DNA from: Calliopsis andreniformis
Lineage: Eukaryota; Arthropoda; Insecta; Hymenoptera; Andrenidae
Length of the DNA: 64,000 bases
Assembly: GCF_051401765.1 (NCBI RefSeq)
Contig: NC_135071.1
Span: 10,146,961-10,210,960, forward strand
Reading direction: 5' to 3'
Part shown: positions 22,590 to 36,611 of the stretch, piece by piece
Numbering within the stretch: position 1 is the first letter of the stretch
Layout of the letters: every line of letters starts with the position of its first letter
Notes under the pieces: generated by a model
Database searches by the model: none
Told to the model about the DNA's origin: nothing
Seen by the model: only the letters and a program-made list of their open reading frames with translations
Made by a program: the position numbers and the translations under genes

Positions 22590-25500
22590 CACTCCCATTC
22601 AACATGTTAAGATTTCGAAAGAAATGTCTTTCTTAAGTAAAAAAATATATTATTTATAATATTATTCTTTGATGTTATAGAAACTGTAGTTCATTATAAT
22701 TAAAAACAAAAGCAACTCCCGCATATCTATGAAAAATTTTGTTTTATCTAAAAAATAAGAGATGCCCCAACTTCTGGGCGAGTGTGTTTGTTGGTAGTTT
22801 TGTAATTTTATTATCTATTGACAGATAACTCTTTTAGAGTCCCAGTAAACTTCAGTTAAGTCACATTATTTCATGCCTCACTATGCAACTAGTGTTATGA
22901 ATTGTTATCGATAAGAAGTGTATTGGTACTAAAGTTTAGAAAAATGTTCCTCATAAACGGTAGTTCTTATTTTGTTACTGGGGTATTACAGAATCCCACT
23001 AGACTGTTCTTATATTTTACCAAAGCAGTTAAAGATTAACGCTTTTAGCATTTCAAAGCCGATATATTTGATATATGATAGAATATTTTCACACATTTAA
23101 AATACGGAGTACTGAAAACATCAATATGTCTTTATAGTTATTAAACAATTTCGGAGAGGAAGAGTAAAAAAGATTCTGATGCTATAACTTGCAATTCTTC
23201 TACCAGAATTTTGAAATACATTTTCGACGAGACGAGTTATACTTTCTTTATCAGGTTACTGTCTCGAAAATGCCTTAAGGATTGCTTTCCACGCAAGTAG
23301 AATCATTCTGCGTTGTCCAGGGACGTGAAATTGACTTCGTATTTCCGGTGGCCGGCGGGCTGCTCGAAAGATTTCGCTCACGTATTTTTAACCTATATCA
23401 TTTTCCCTCCCAAACGTCATGTGACGTAGCACAATGAAGAAAAAAGATGCTTCGTCCCGTTTCATACGTATTTCTTCTTTTGAGTCTCGCGAGAGTCCCT
23501 GCGGACTATATCTAAGAATCCATTTTTGATATCAGCTTTATTTAGATTCAAGCTCAAGTCAGAATACTTTTGATATGGTTTAGGTGAATTCTGTTTAATA
23601 CCTGAAAGTCTTTATACGTACAGTGGTGTCTTAAAAATGTTTCAAGGTTTAACGAATTAGTAACTGAACTGATAATATTTTTGATAAGGGACACCATCTT
23701 GAAGTATATAAAAATAAGAAACGTCTTTAGTCATTTTTTTATAAATAACTAGCAAATGAAAGGTTTTGTCTCTCTAGGATAATATAAATGTAAGTATCAG
23801 TTTTAGTGTCCAATTCTTTAAAAGTAAAAATATTACAAAATAGAGAAATTATTCGCTGTTTTTCGAGTAACATATTAATTGCTGACCATCACATTGTACA
23901 AAAACTGGGAGGTCTAAAATGAAAAACATTTGTTGATGTACAAAAAAGAAACTATTATCTACAATACAATACACTAAATAGGATTTTTTGAAGTAAATAT
24001 ATTTGGAATAAAGTGCATTCAGCAATTTATTGATGTACTACCAGTAGAGGTTTAGAGAAGAGCAAATAATTCTACTATTTCGTAATATTTGCACTTTCAA
24101 AAAATTGCAAAATAAAACTGCAATTCACATTAATATCTTCGTAGAAAAACTAAATTTTTCGTTTAGTATTTACTTATGAAAATCTTCTACAATAGTATTT
24201 ATTCTAGGGAGTTGTATCTCCTGTTAAAGAAATTTCAATACTTTTTCCTTGAGAAACAGTAACACAAGAAAGCTGGCAAGGAAAGCGGGAGCAAGAGAAG
24301 ATATTTCCAAGTATTGTGCAAATACGTCAAGTTAGGGAAGGTTTAGCCGAGCCGTATGTACGGACGTTTACGTATCACGTTATTGGACAAAAGTTGCACC
24401 ATCGGTTTTAGACGCGGCGCGATCTGATTTATCGTCCAGCGTGGATTTTTCGGTACGAGAGGGAGAAACTACGAGACGGGCCATTTTTCTCGGGCTGCAG
24501 CTGGATAACGTGCAGCTCTCTCTTCCCTCTATCTTCCTCTTTCCCTCCTTCCTGTTTCTCCCTTCTCGCTCGCTGTTGTTCTTTCTCGTCAGGATATATG
24601 AACTCTATACGCTCGCAGAGGCCACCGATGGCGAATCTATCCTGTCGTTGCTTTCGATAGGGCTAAAGACAGTTAACATATCATGGAAGGCTTCTGTAAT
24701 AAGCCGATCCGCTTACAAACGATGGCACAGATGAATTCATATCTTTGCGGATAATTGATATCGTCATTAGGCAACATGAATAGGGTACTTTGCTGTTCCT
24801 CCCAGAACCCATCGATCGATGCTACTTTACAACAATATTCATACTGCTCAACGAAGTCTTTAATGAGAGGCTATCGACCGCCTTAGAGAAACGCCATAGA
24901 CTGATTATACTTTACAATATAATATACGTATTTCGGTAGCGTTTCTGTTTACAACATCGGTTGCAACTAAATATGAAGCTAATCGATGTGATGACATGTA
25001 AGTGAAGCTGGAGTACACGACTGAGTCTGAGTTTGATCTTAGAGTTAGGGTACATAGGATGTAGTAGAGTCTAGTATACTGTCTAAGAATGTATAAGAAT
25101 ACGCTTTTGTATAGACTATTGAGTATGATGCGGAGAGGATGACCAGAGTCCTTAGATGACTCTGAGTAAGTCTGACGAATTTGTACTTTAACAAGAGTGA
25201 CTAGCAGTGTTTATCGATGAGGCAGGACTAACAGAAGGTTGGTTATCCAATAATCTATTGCAACCTACAGAGGTCGAATTTCAGTCATTTTTCTTGATTA
25301 TTTTATTCTTCGTCTAGCAATATTCGAAGTCTCTTTTTTTATGGAACTCAGGTTCAAGTTGACTTATTTAATTCTTTATGAAATACTAAATTCACAATGT
25401 TGCTGTACAGTGTTTCGGTCCCCCATCATACTTTTTGCCTTCCCAGTTCTCGTATATCCGGCAGCGAATGTAATGTCGGGAAGTTGGGAATGGATCGTCG

Positions 25501-25880
25501 TGAAGCGTGTAGGAACGAAACGGAAACACGATCAGTTGGTTCGCCAACGGAACGCGACAGCATACGAGGGAATTTTTAAGAAGCGAAAATCGCGGGAAGG
25601 TACATCTTTGCCGCTGGCACAGAGGAACGTCTAGGACGCGATGGAAAACAGCTGAATCCGAAATCGTATCACGTCCAGCAACGAGAACACTTCGCCCGAA
25701 CCAACCCTATCTCTGTGACTTCTCCGATTCTCAACAAAAACAATCCTACTTTAGAGCTCTGAACACGTCAACCGTTTCTGCTTTTCCCTTTTCACTCTTT
25801 GCCAAGCGATTTATGACACCCACCTTTTTCAGTTTTTCTGCATATCTAACGTAACCTATTTCACAATGAAGTATTACTAC

Positions 25881-26110
25881 TAAAGTAAATGTCCCAACAT
25901 ACTGACGCATAAGATGTCACGTGTCGAAATAAGTAGACAATCTATGAATGAATGTCCAGCATTTGAATTACATTCCAGGAACTGAATATACAATTATATT
26001 ATACTATTCTTTGTTTTTTATTAGATGTTTAATTGAAACTTAAAATAAAATGAAATTAGAGTTAGTGTCCAGGTACCGCGACATGGTTGACTACTGTGAC
26101 ATTTACCTTA
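25881..26110. repeat. MITE copy 1 with TAARGTAAATGTCCCA ends
   Basis: This 230-base unit begins TAAAGTAAATGTCCCA and ends GACATTTACCTTA, an inverted match. A second copy lies at 32233-32475. Shared internal blocks include TTGAATTACAT, ACATGGT and CAACTACT-like sequence near the end. Two copies with the same boundaries define a short dispersed element. Confidence 0.7.
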
Positions 26111-28116
26111 CTCTTAATACCTCACTTTTGATCTAAATATTGAGTAAAGGAGTTACTGTGCAAAGTTAATAAGATTGTACCTGAGACACATGTTTAGGTA
26201 CTAGTAATTTTCCGTATATAGGGGATATATTGATTCAATTAGGAGTTATGATCACTACAAGTAATGAATTCCAGATGCATCCTTATCAGTTCTGTATAGT
26301 AGGTACTCAGTGTTGAGAAAAACGGAAGAAGGCAAAACCGAATTACTAGTAGATAACTTGACTTCAAAATCATATTACTGTGTATAAGTACGTTGTCAAA
26401 GAACAAGAAGCTTATAACGAGAAAACTGTGTACTACATGGCGACTCTTGGATGTTAAGACTTTATAGGACACGACATTAGAGTGTTGATAGAAATACAAA
26501 ATATGAATCGTTATAGCGATATGAGAAAGTTGGACGAAAGACAGCTGACTCAAACAAAAATTCGTGGCAACAAAATCCCAGCATTCGGTAAGCTCCTCGC
26601 CAATTATCGACTTGTTACTTTCTTGTTGCATCATGGTGCAGGCAACGATGCTTTGTGCCTCGAACAGCTTAAATGGAAGAAAAACTTTTGATAGCTTTGT
26701 AATAGATTCTTAAAGGAAAAGTTTTTCTACCGTAGAAAATTGTTTTTTCCGCTCTAAAGAAGTAAAACGTTAGGAGGATCGCTATAATGAAACGTTACGT
26801 TTAGACCAGGAAATGATTATCTGCGGTAACTGTCAACTCTATGAATAGGCGATCGAAAAAAGGCAGTTATTTGTTACCAAATAATATTTAATAAAACTTG
26901 GTAACAATTGATACTTTTGACTTTTGAGTGGTTGAGAAGCCCTTGCATGCTTAATGAACATATAATAATCAAGTTGTTAGTAGACACCATACATGAGACT
27001 TGTAAAAGGACAAATTGAACCTGATAAATATCTAGGGTACGTGTCCATATTTTTGCACCTGTACCTATTTCTGTTCCTTCAAATTAAAATCATTTTTAAA
27101 ACAAAAAATTGTATTCAAAGTATAACACTTCTGTTTGAATATTACATGTTAATAAATAAACTCAAATGAGAAAAATAATTTCTCAGTTTATGTATAAAAA
27201 CTCTTTCTTTATAAATGATCTATATATCTACCTGTCGAAAAATATGGTCCTCAATCTTTAGGCATTAATATTACATAACCAAACATTATGTCTCTGGAAG
27301 AAACCATTTATTTGGAAAACAAGTTGGCATATTACAGCTTACGAGTACACAGAAAAGCAGATAACTCGGGGGGTTATAAAAATAATCGCCGATAAGTATT
27401 CGAAACATAAATCCGTAGGAAGCAAAACTGCCATTTGTTACGCAAAGGCGATGCGGTCTTGAAAATTATTCGTATTCAGCGAAGCATATCGTTTATATAT
27501 CAGTAGGGGAGGAGGCGAGAGAGAAGGCGGACTCGAGGCTGGGGGTTGGGATTTTCAATATGGCATGGTCAACCGCATGGACGGTACCTCTCAATGGTTC
27601 TATAATTTTATGACTTCGCACAAATCCTCTGCACCATGAACACTGAATATTCGGTTGATTTGTTAACGATATACCATGCAGGTATTATCGAACAAGAATT
27701 TGGTATAGAAAAATTATGTCGATAAAATAGCGTGAGTGTGAACAGCGAATTGCTTGTTCAAGATCGAGCTACTTTACGAAAAATTAGCAACGGGATTGCG
27801 ATAGCTTCTCGACACCAAGCAAGTAAGTTGTTATCAAAATTCAGCATTCTTTATTTTTGAAATTGGGCAGGAGAGTATTTGAGAATAATCATTTTTATAA
27901 TTAATATTTTTCCACAATATGCTAAATAGAGTAAGATTTTCTGTAACTTTAACCCCCTTTAAGATATGGTATGTCACACCTTTGTATTTTCTCTCCATCT
28001 TGACCGAATTTTTTAAACTTCAATAACATCAGTGTCTCATATACAGAAATCGCTTTACCCAATTTTATGAAATTCGGATAACCCAATCCACAGATATTAT
28101 GCAAAACACACGCCAC

Positions 28117-28164
28117 ATATATACATATATACATATGCACACATGCACATACATACACACACAC
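28117..28164. repeat. AC/AT microsatellite
   Basis: A simple run of TATATACATA and CACACATGCACATACA units with alternating purine/pyrimidine. It gives rise to a Cys/Val/Tyr-rich minus-strand frame that is not a gene. Confidence 0.8.
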
Positions 28165-29383
28165 ATTCGTACAATTATAGGTAATTTAGTTATCGGTTTG
28201 TTAGTATTTCTGGTCTCGAGGGACCTCAAAATATCGAAAAATTAAAAAGAAACGGAGCGATTAAAATTTGACCGATAGCAATACTTTCTCCTCTGCTATA
28301 TTATAGCAATGGGGAAAATAAAACGCATTCTGTGTGTTCGAGAACCGATCGAGATGTCTATCAAATGCGAAAATGGACCCCGGTTCAACGATCAGCTGAA
28401 CTGGGTCTTCGCGAAGTATTGCTTCGCGCGTTAAAGGGAACCTGTCGATGTGAAGAAACTGTCTGTCTCCCCTTTTCCCCTGTTCGACTCCTTACGCCCC
28501 GTTGCGCGTCGAATTCGGACGCAAAACGTAATTTCGAGGGAAATCGGGCAACTCGTTTGTCGATCGACTTCGACGTGACTCACTATACCACTCTCCAATT
28601 TCCTATGTTTCTCTTTCTCCCGTTCCTCCTTCTCTTTCCGCGACTTTACCTTTTCTTCTCCTTCAAACTATTTCGCCTCTCTGTTGCCGCGCTCTATAGC
28701 CGTCGAACCTTCGTTACTTCAACTAATTGGGAGCCTGATTAATTAGGGAACTTTGCTTGAATTTCAGTTCGACCCTTCATTCCGCGGTCTACGTTCGAGT
28801 CTCAAAAATGCGAAGAGTGTTTCAAAAGAAGGGGAGGGAAGGGGATGGCAAAACAGTGTGGGAAATCAGGGAACGTGTCCGTTAACTCTAAAAACCGTCC
28901 GATGGATTCGTATTCCCCGGTAATCGCCGAACCTGCTTTCCGCTCGAAAAAAAACGAAGACCTTAATCACTGACTTCCTTCAAGCGATACTGCATTTAAA
29001 TGGCAGAGATTGAAAGGGTGACGTCAGAGTGTCATATTCTGGAAGCGAATGACCTCCAATGCTACCGGTTCAACAGAGTTTTGTAGCTACAGAATGCTGT
29101 TTAATGAGTCTGATAATGCTGACTTGTGCGACGATATAACGTGAAGCTATTGAGGGAAACTCAAAAAAGATATGTCGTAGATCGATTATACTTTAACGAT
29201 ATAACATTTCTCGGTAATGTTACCGAGTTACAACTATTAAAAAATATTAGGGTAAGTGAGCTGGCAAGGCGTAGGTTATCTAAGTACAACTGGTGTACAA
29301 GAATGAATCTCTGCAAGAATAAGATTCATATATGGAATCTGTCAAATGAAAAACACTGTTCTTCCAAGCACTAGCTTAGGCCT

Positions 29384-29841
29384 TATACAGGGTATACAAC
29401 AGATGTGAAACATTTTAAGAAGTGATTCTATATGTCGAAATAAGAGGTAAATCAAGAATGTCGAAATTGCATTTAGGGGTACGTTTCCATGTTAGTAATT
29501 GTTGAGAAAACGACTAAAATATGCGTGAAATGTGTTTGACTTGAGGAGCCATTCTACTGATGTCGCTGCACCTGACGCGAACGATAGAGTAAATCCCAAA
29601 TCAGACACAGTTCTCGCGCATTTTATGTGTCCTTTTCACACTTCGCACATAAACGTCGATGCACGCATATATGCTCACTTTTTTCTTCCATTTATATGAC
29701 GGGGCGCGCACATGTGTGCTCGTACAAGTGTTAATATCTCAAAAAGGAAGCTTCTTTCAGTCATACTTAACTTTCGTCGTATTTTGATACATAGAATTGC
29801 TTCTTAAAATTTCTGACACTTATTATCGAACACCCTGTATA
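29384..29841. mobile_element. Non-autonomous DNA element, TATACAGGGT ends
   Basis: The left end TATACAGGGT (29384-29393) and right end ACCCTGTATA (29832-29841) are perfect 10-base inverted repeats, including a flanking TA. Internal blocks (GTTAGTAATTGTTGAGAAAA, AATCAGACACAGTT) match the repeats at 5671-5930 and 36612-36966. No transposase frame is seen. Confidence 0.7.
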
Positions 29842-32232
29842 AACTAGCTGTTAGAGAAGCTGGAAAAGGATAATCAAGATCCCTAGATTATTGGGTGAGT
29901 AATTCTGGTTCTGGTCTGGTAAATTGTTTTGAACGAAGCTGTTATAAAACTTTATCAGGGAAATACCTAGGGACTAATATAATGTTAACGGAAAGCTGGT
30001 ATCCAACACTCCTTCTCTTAGTTGGAGATTATTCAGAGATAGTAGAAGGGAAATTTTGAATGGCATAAATTAGAGAAGATATTATTTGTCATTTACTGAG
30101 GCTAAGTTTAATATAACCAACGATAATATGTGAAACGACTATGACGAGTACACTGAGAATCTGCCTTAAGCTTATGAAATGAAACGAAGACGCTTGACTT
30201 GACCTAAATGCTCAACTTTAGCTTAACGTCCAATGCTCAGTTGAGCTCATCGCGTGTGGATGCATATCTGGTACACATAGTATTCGAGTTGAGACGAAAG
30301 TAGCCTACACCCGAAAACCTGATCTTAAGCTGGGTCTAAAGTCGTTTGGATCCATTTTATAAAGACACTGGGTCAAATGGGCTGTCACGGGAATTGGAAT
30401 ACAACCGAAAGAGTTCCCGGTTTTATGTGCTCGTAGATTCGCGAAATGACATACCCATTAGCTACGCTGGACTCCCAGGAGTCCCCTGAGGTTACGTCGA
30501 TATCTCTGTATATCGCTTCGAGCTTCGAAGGTCTACGAGCAACCGCCCTCGATATCTCGTTCCCGATATCGCGGTCTGGTAATACAGCCTCTTTCTCCCT
30601 TCCTCTGTCTATCTCCATTTTCCCACCACCCCTTATCAGTTCTTCCCTTCTATAGTCTTCTTTCTCCGTCATTCTGCTCTGCGACAGATACAATCGTGTT
30701 CTTTGTTTTGCCATCGCGGAACCACCCTGGGATGAAGTCCCGGATTGCGAATGAATGCACGAATGTGATCCTTCGCAATCTCAAAGGAAGAAATTCCATC
30801 CAGTATAGTACTCCTATGTACCTCTGGTAAGTAGACTTTTAATTTAGGAAAAGAAATAATTATTCTGATCTTGAACTCCTAAACAAGCGAAGTTTGCACG
30901 ATTGTTTCTTCATTCCGTGGTTACTAATCTGTTTGGCTCTATGCCTGCGCTTTTTATCCAAAAGCGTGTAAACGGCCTAGTAAGTTTACAGTGTGGGGAT
31001 TCGCGAAAACAGTCGCTGCAGCAATCAAGGTAACGTTAGAATCTGGCTGCTGTCCAGCGTTCGAAGATTCTGTTGCATTGATTTCGTTAAAAACACCACA
31101 AATTGTTCGTTTCAAATTGTCAGCTATAAAAAGACTCCCTGCTAGTTCTCTTGTCGCACGCTAATTCAATACGACCAAGATTATTGTGTGGTGTACAACT
31201 TTTAGTTGTCTAATCCTTCAGAGACAAACTCTGTTCCATAAATAATTCTTTAATACTAATTATTATTTTAATACTATCAATATTTTATCGATCAGTAAGG
31301 TAGCCAAAGTTTGAAGACTCAAAGACACGTAATATCGCAAACCTGAGTTGATTGACCGTTTTAGCGGATCGTATTGGTGAGATATCACCAAACCTGACAC
31401 GTCACAGCGCTGAATGACACCTCCATCGTTTCCGTGAAAATCAACGGACTGCTACGATCGAAATCCCATGATTGCATTCCCGTCCTGCGTTTTAATCTTG
31501 TATGGAGTGTATTAAGCGACCTTTCAATAATAAATTCATACCAAAGTTCGCCCGAGAACGTGAAAATGCAGACTGCTGACGCATCGACGAAGGTATAACG
31601 ACGTTATCGGTACTGGAAAGATTAATGAAGCTAGGAAACGATCGATAAGATGTCCTCTATTTTGAATATCCACAAAGGAACTCATTACGATTTTCAGTTC
31701 CTAGTTGACGTTTAACTTTAAACTGTTAAAGGCTTTAGCCACATCAATTATATTGTACATTTAGTCAGATAGTCTGAACCTGCTAAATCCTTTAAACAGA
31801 TGGAAGGTAATAACACAGCAATGTTATAACTAAGGTAATTGACAGGATCACTAACAGGGACTCTCGAGTGAGAACTTGAGGATATTAAACGCATTAAAAA
31901 AACTACAAAACAAGCTACTAACGACTACTGACCGTAAGTTTAGTTAGTCATAGTCTAAAAATGAGTTTCGATGCATGGATCGAAAAATAAAGACAAGAAC
32001 TCCTCTCATGAACAAACTGAATTTTAATCTATTTCAATCCATTGCCGCGATTACGGACCACATTTCATGCCCTTACATCCAGTTCGATTGTGAAATGATT
32101 TTGTACACTAGCGACATCTGACGATGAAGATAACAACTTTTAGTCAAATGTATCATGAGTGTTTTCCCCATTCTCTCATTTATTGAATTTAAATTGTACC
32201 CTACGTCAATAAGAAATACCACCGAGGATACA

Positions 32233-32475
32233 TAAGGTAAATGTCCCAATATCCAGATGCTTAGGATATCAATCGTTCTAGTAAGTGGACAACCTAAAAA
32301 TACATGTTCTGACACTTGAATTACATCTCAGTCCCAGTAGTTCAATCCTACTATTTTATGCTATTTTTCGTGTTTTTTTTCATTAGGTACATTGGAATTT
32401 GAGGTTAAAATTAAATAAAATTAATGTTAGTGTTCAAATATCAAAACATGGTCAACTACTGGGGCATTTATCTTA
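32233..32475. repeat. MITE copy 2 with TAAGGTAAATGTCCCA ends
   Basis: Starts TAAGGTAAATGTCCCA and ends GGGGCATTTATCTTA (inverted). It is colinear with the copy at 25881-26110 but diverged by substitutions and small indels, so both insertions appear old. Confidence 0.7.
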
Positions 32476-34031
32476 GGAACAGATCAGTATATAGGATAGG
32501 CTGGACAATCTATGGACTTTTGCGCTTCGTGTTCTAACATACCGACTTTGTGAAAGATCACTGGTTTTTGAGCGCTCTACGCGATTTTCAAGCAGTGAAT
32601 GTAGAAAACACGTTGTGTTTTCATCACTGGCGGTAGTAATGCCATGGACGAAGTCCTATATTTTGACCAAGTCTATATTTCGTCGCTGATGTTATCATTT
32701 ACGATAATATTATTACCATCTTTAGGTTACTATTAACATTTCACTTTCCGACTTACATTTAGAAGGAGACTCTTGACTCTTCGGTGTGATCCTCGGAGAG
32801 TTGAATGAAATTCTAAGGGATGAATCTAGAAATTAAACGATGACATTTTGTGAAATATTTCGTGTTAATGCATATTTCTTGGTAACAATTAAAACAAAAT
32901 TATACACAGAATGTAGCAGGATGTATGGTAGAACCGGGAAGGCAAATACGTATAAAATAATGACATTAGTACCGCTTATTATTTCATATATGTATGAAGC
33001 CCGGGGATAGTCAAATACAAGGATAGAAAAATGAAAATATTTGGGCAATTGAAAAGATCCTGCGTTACTTGTATCGCTTACCGGCAACTTGAACAGTTAA
33101 AACTCAGCGTTTCAAGACTGAGATAGTAAGGGTCACATCTGCCTTCTCTCTCGATTTTTCTCAACTGTCGATGCGCCGAGCTCACATAGCGTGGCTCGTG
33201 TAATAAGATGTATAGTGGAGGGGGGGAACTCGCGTTCCTAATTCGGAATCATATAGTGTCTCCATCTCGTCTTTATAAGACAGCAACTTGTCTGTAGGTA
33301 ATGCTGTCTGCAGGAAATGCTGTTCCCGTAACGAAAACTGTAACAGCAGATACCGACCCGTCAATCCCGAAGAATCACTACTGTACCCCTTTAATTTTAT
33401 CAAATAATATATGCATAAAAATGATATAGTTCTATTTACTTCTAGGAAACAGTTTATTGGATTTATTCTTCTGCTTCGTCAAAAGCACATTTTATTTATC
33501 AAACGATGAATAATTTAAATAGTATGAAAATTACTATTAGGGATATTTCACAACATGAATCTAGTTAATGAGTTCTTTATTTCTAAAAGTTCAATTAACA
33601 AATATTGCATTGTTATAAAACACTAACATTACTTTGGTATGTTTCATTTGTGAAATACATAAATGAAAACTATAATGCTGTTCACTACTGGTCAGAAGTA
33701 TAGAATTAGTTTGACTTAATTTAATTTAATTTAAATTAATGATAAAAATGACAGACTCTTTCTGGGTAATAATAATAGATTTTTTAACAACGAAAACGAA
33801 TTTCTCTACAACCAGATCGAGAAATTAATGGTGGATTTTCAAACGAAAGGAACAAAGAACTTGAATACTTTAAGAAATATCACACTCGTCAAGATCATAA
33901 ATTATCGTATATATTATCTGTTTTTGCTATATAGACGTAATTTCTTCGTATAGTAAAGATATTCAATTTTCAACATACTTAAAGAAACTACTATACTTCG
34001 ACACTAAAAAAATAAAATTTTCTAGAACCTG

Positions 34032-34145
34032 TTAAGTTACGTATCCATTTGTTTTGCGCATTATTCAATGATACGATACGATACAGTATGATCGTATCAT
34101 TAAATGATACGCAACGGTGATACGATACATGGATACGCAGCTTAA
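34032..34145. repeat. TTAA-flanked mini-element with GATAC repeats
   Basis: TTAA at 34032-34035 is followed by GTTACGTATCCAT. The right end ATGGATACGCAGC precedes TTAA at 34142-34145. The ends are inverted repeats with about 11 of 13 matches. The interior holds repeated GATAC words (GATACGATACGATAC). It lies just past the 3' end of the CRAL-TRIO gene. Confidence 0.6.
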
Positions 34146-34381
34146 CATGTCGCAGACATAATCATTCTATGTATCTAAAATAAAAAAGATAAACATATAT
34201 TGTAATCTTTCAAAAAATCTAGTAATTGTACAACTTTTTCATGGTTAGAACTTTCCATCTAAGACAGAGTCTTGTTGGAGATCCGTAATACTCGATTGCC
34301 CCTTTCTTCATACGAATTACTTTCGCATCAGCACCGAAGCGAATTACTTAAAATTATCATTGGATTGATGACATTTTAATC

Positions 34382-36551
34382 TTAATCGATAGCCAACTGT
34401 CGAAACGATCCATCAAGACCGAATAGATCGTCTTGAGTCTTTGGTTTTCCTGGTCGAAGAGCCTCGTTCGTCTTCACAGATTCTTGCTCCGCAAACCACG
34501 GCCCATATTCTTCCAACTTCTTTATCCAGGTCTCTGAAAGGTAACAGATAGTTGAGTTTTATGTCTGACAATCAAAATTTTCTTTACGCATACATAGAAT
34601 ACTAGGCAAGATCTAATTATTAACACCTACCCAATTATTGTTTCTCTAAGCTATTTTCCTTAAAATGACAACGAACAAGAAAGACCTATGTTTCTAGTCA
34701 GTAAATAAGAAAGCTATATTATAATGTTAGAGTGAAGCCTTAAAATGTCTAAAGTTAATTCTTTTACCCTATATTATATGAATAATAATTATATAAATAC
34801 TGCCGTGCATACCAAAATCACATCAATGAACTAAAACTACATTAAACCTATTTCTTCTAAATATTAAAACGTCAACTGTGAATCTTAACCCAGGATTGTA
34901 ATTCTTAACTTACCATGAATAGCCTGAATGGGTCCAGCATCGCCTCCATACTCTTCAGGCAATATTTCTCTGGGGATATAATCATACAATGTGTTCATAT
35001 CGCTATGCATAAAGATTCTATTACGTATCTTCTCTTTAATAAATGGTTTCACAAAATTGACGATAGTGTCGACAAGTGGGCTAACGTTCACCACGTGCAC
35101 CTCTTTCAGCTTCACTGGGTAAGCCTCTTGCACGCAGACAAGGAACTTCTTCACAATCGCGGGGGTGAATTTAGCAAAATGTGACGGCGTCGCGACACTG
35201 GCGTCCAGAATGTACACGTCACCTGCGACACCGGATGATTCTTCTTTCAGACGCACGTCGCCAATCATCAAGACTAGCTTCATTGCCTCAGCCACATTTG
35301 GGGTGGGCACATTTTTATCTATGCCACGCATAACTATCACCCGTCGACCATTTTTTGTTAAGCCAGGTAATGGAGGTATTTGACTGTAATGAGACGTAAT
35401 CTTGTAAATTGGTGCACTTGACCCAGGAATGAAGATTTTGAAATACATTGGAGGACAAGAGAAACGTTAAACAGCAACCAAAATGAAGAAACACGATAAT
35501 TTTATAAAACAGAATTATTGAGTATTTATGTTATATAGAATGTGAAAATGCCACAGAATGAATACAATTATCAATATAAAGTAAAATATCTATTATAGAA
35601 GTTATTAATGCTCATGTATGTAAAGGCCAATTTTAAACTTTTTTCTGTCCATCACTATACATGAAATATATTCCACGAGACGTATAAGTAAACTGTCTTA
35701 CACATATTTAAGAATCTCTCGTATTTCCGGTTTATTGACATCTCGGTTACTGAAAAATTCAGGAATCGCGGCTCTCATTGTGAAGTACATGTCCAACTTC
35801 CGTTTACATTTTTCCAAGGAAAACTTGCTCCCACGCAGAAACGTCATGAGCCTTTGGTCATCTAAAGTATGCAAAAGAAGTAATGAGAAAGTTTGAATGA
35901 AAAAGCGGATAACCAATCTTCTGAACAAAGTCTCAATTCGAATAATCTAACTCAGACCTGTAATTGTTTCCGCCAACCTTATTTGTCACCATTTTATTAA
36001 CATTTCTTTGCCTTGCAATTGTCTGTAATTTCTGTACCACTGCACGAATACGTAATTCTTATTCGGGAAACGAAGAAGCTGTCTAATTAAAGGCTACTTG
36101 AAGACAACTTGTGTAATAATTTTAATGACTATATAATGGATACTCTTGTTATTTTATTAGACACGTTATTATTGTTGGATTAGAAACGATTGAGATCAGA
36201 GAGCGCGTGTGCATGTATGATACGTGTGTAATGACATGGCGTGAAGGAACGCACGCTATAGAACATGAGGCACGTATAATTCACGATTATTCAGTAAACA
36301 GATATATTCGAACATAGGTTTACTTAAACAATTATAAACAATAGAATTTCTGACATGAAATATCTGGGTTTTCCCTTTGTAAAATATCTAATCAAATATT
36401 GGTTAGAATTACCATCAAAAGGTGGTAGGTGTGGTTGCTTGGCGAGCCATTCCTTAATAATTTCGAGATCTTTATCACGAGTCGCCTCATTTTCATTCAG
36501 TTCCTGTCGAATTAGCTTCGACATCTCCTCTGATGGTTGAACCAGCAACAT
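34382..36551 (-). CDS. CRAL-TRIO domain protein (alpha-tocopherol transfer protein-like)
   Basis: Members of this family (alpha-TTP, retinaldehyde-binding protein) bind a small hydrophobic ligand such as a retinoid or tocopherol in a Sec14-type pocket and carry it in the cytosol. Exons in transcription order are 36551-36413, 35861-35702, 35383-34914 and 34533-34382 (TAA). All phases match, giving 306 residues, the usual length. Residues 1-100 are the helical CRAL-TRIO N region (EIIKEWLAKQPHLPP, then DDQRLMTFLRGSKFSLEKCK). Residues about 105-255 are the Sec14 lobe (LPGLTKNGRRVIVMRG, HVVNVSPLVDTIVNFVKPF, FMHSDMNTLYDYIP and the typical LPEEYGG). The C-terminal exon is family-like (GPWFAEQE, LFGLDGSFRQL). 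The ligand cannot be told from sequence. The acceptor TTTTCAG touches the ATG at 36551, so a 5' non-coding exon probably lies upstream. Confidence 0.92.
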
Positions 36552-36611
36552 CTGAAAATTGTTCGTAATTAAAAGCTCTGTATATTCACTGAGACGAGAT
36601 AAAAATTTTAA

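Larger units (their letters stand above)
20877..34031. other. Long gene-poor interval
   Basis: About 13 kb without a convincing gene. GC-richer islands occur at about 21.1-21.7, 24.37-24.7, 25.45-25.75, 28.33-29.0 and 30.4-30.8 kb; their open frames lie on both strands, have Ser/Arg/Leu/Phe-rich composition from pyrimidine tracts, and lack domains. They may be regulatory islands or untranslated exons of distant genes. The rest is AT-rich with the repeats listed separately. Confidence 0.45.

Noticed and set aside
26239..26691. 131-codon minus frame and 69-codon plus frame over the same DNA
   Set aside because: Both are open over the same stretch without recognisable domains; the plus one looks faintly protein-like but has no supporting exon or motif.
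28332..28742. 136-codon plus-strand frame
   Set aside because: Its Phe/Leu/Pro-rich second half comes from a CT-rich tract (TTTCTCTTTCTCCCGTTCC); no domain or splice partner is visible.
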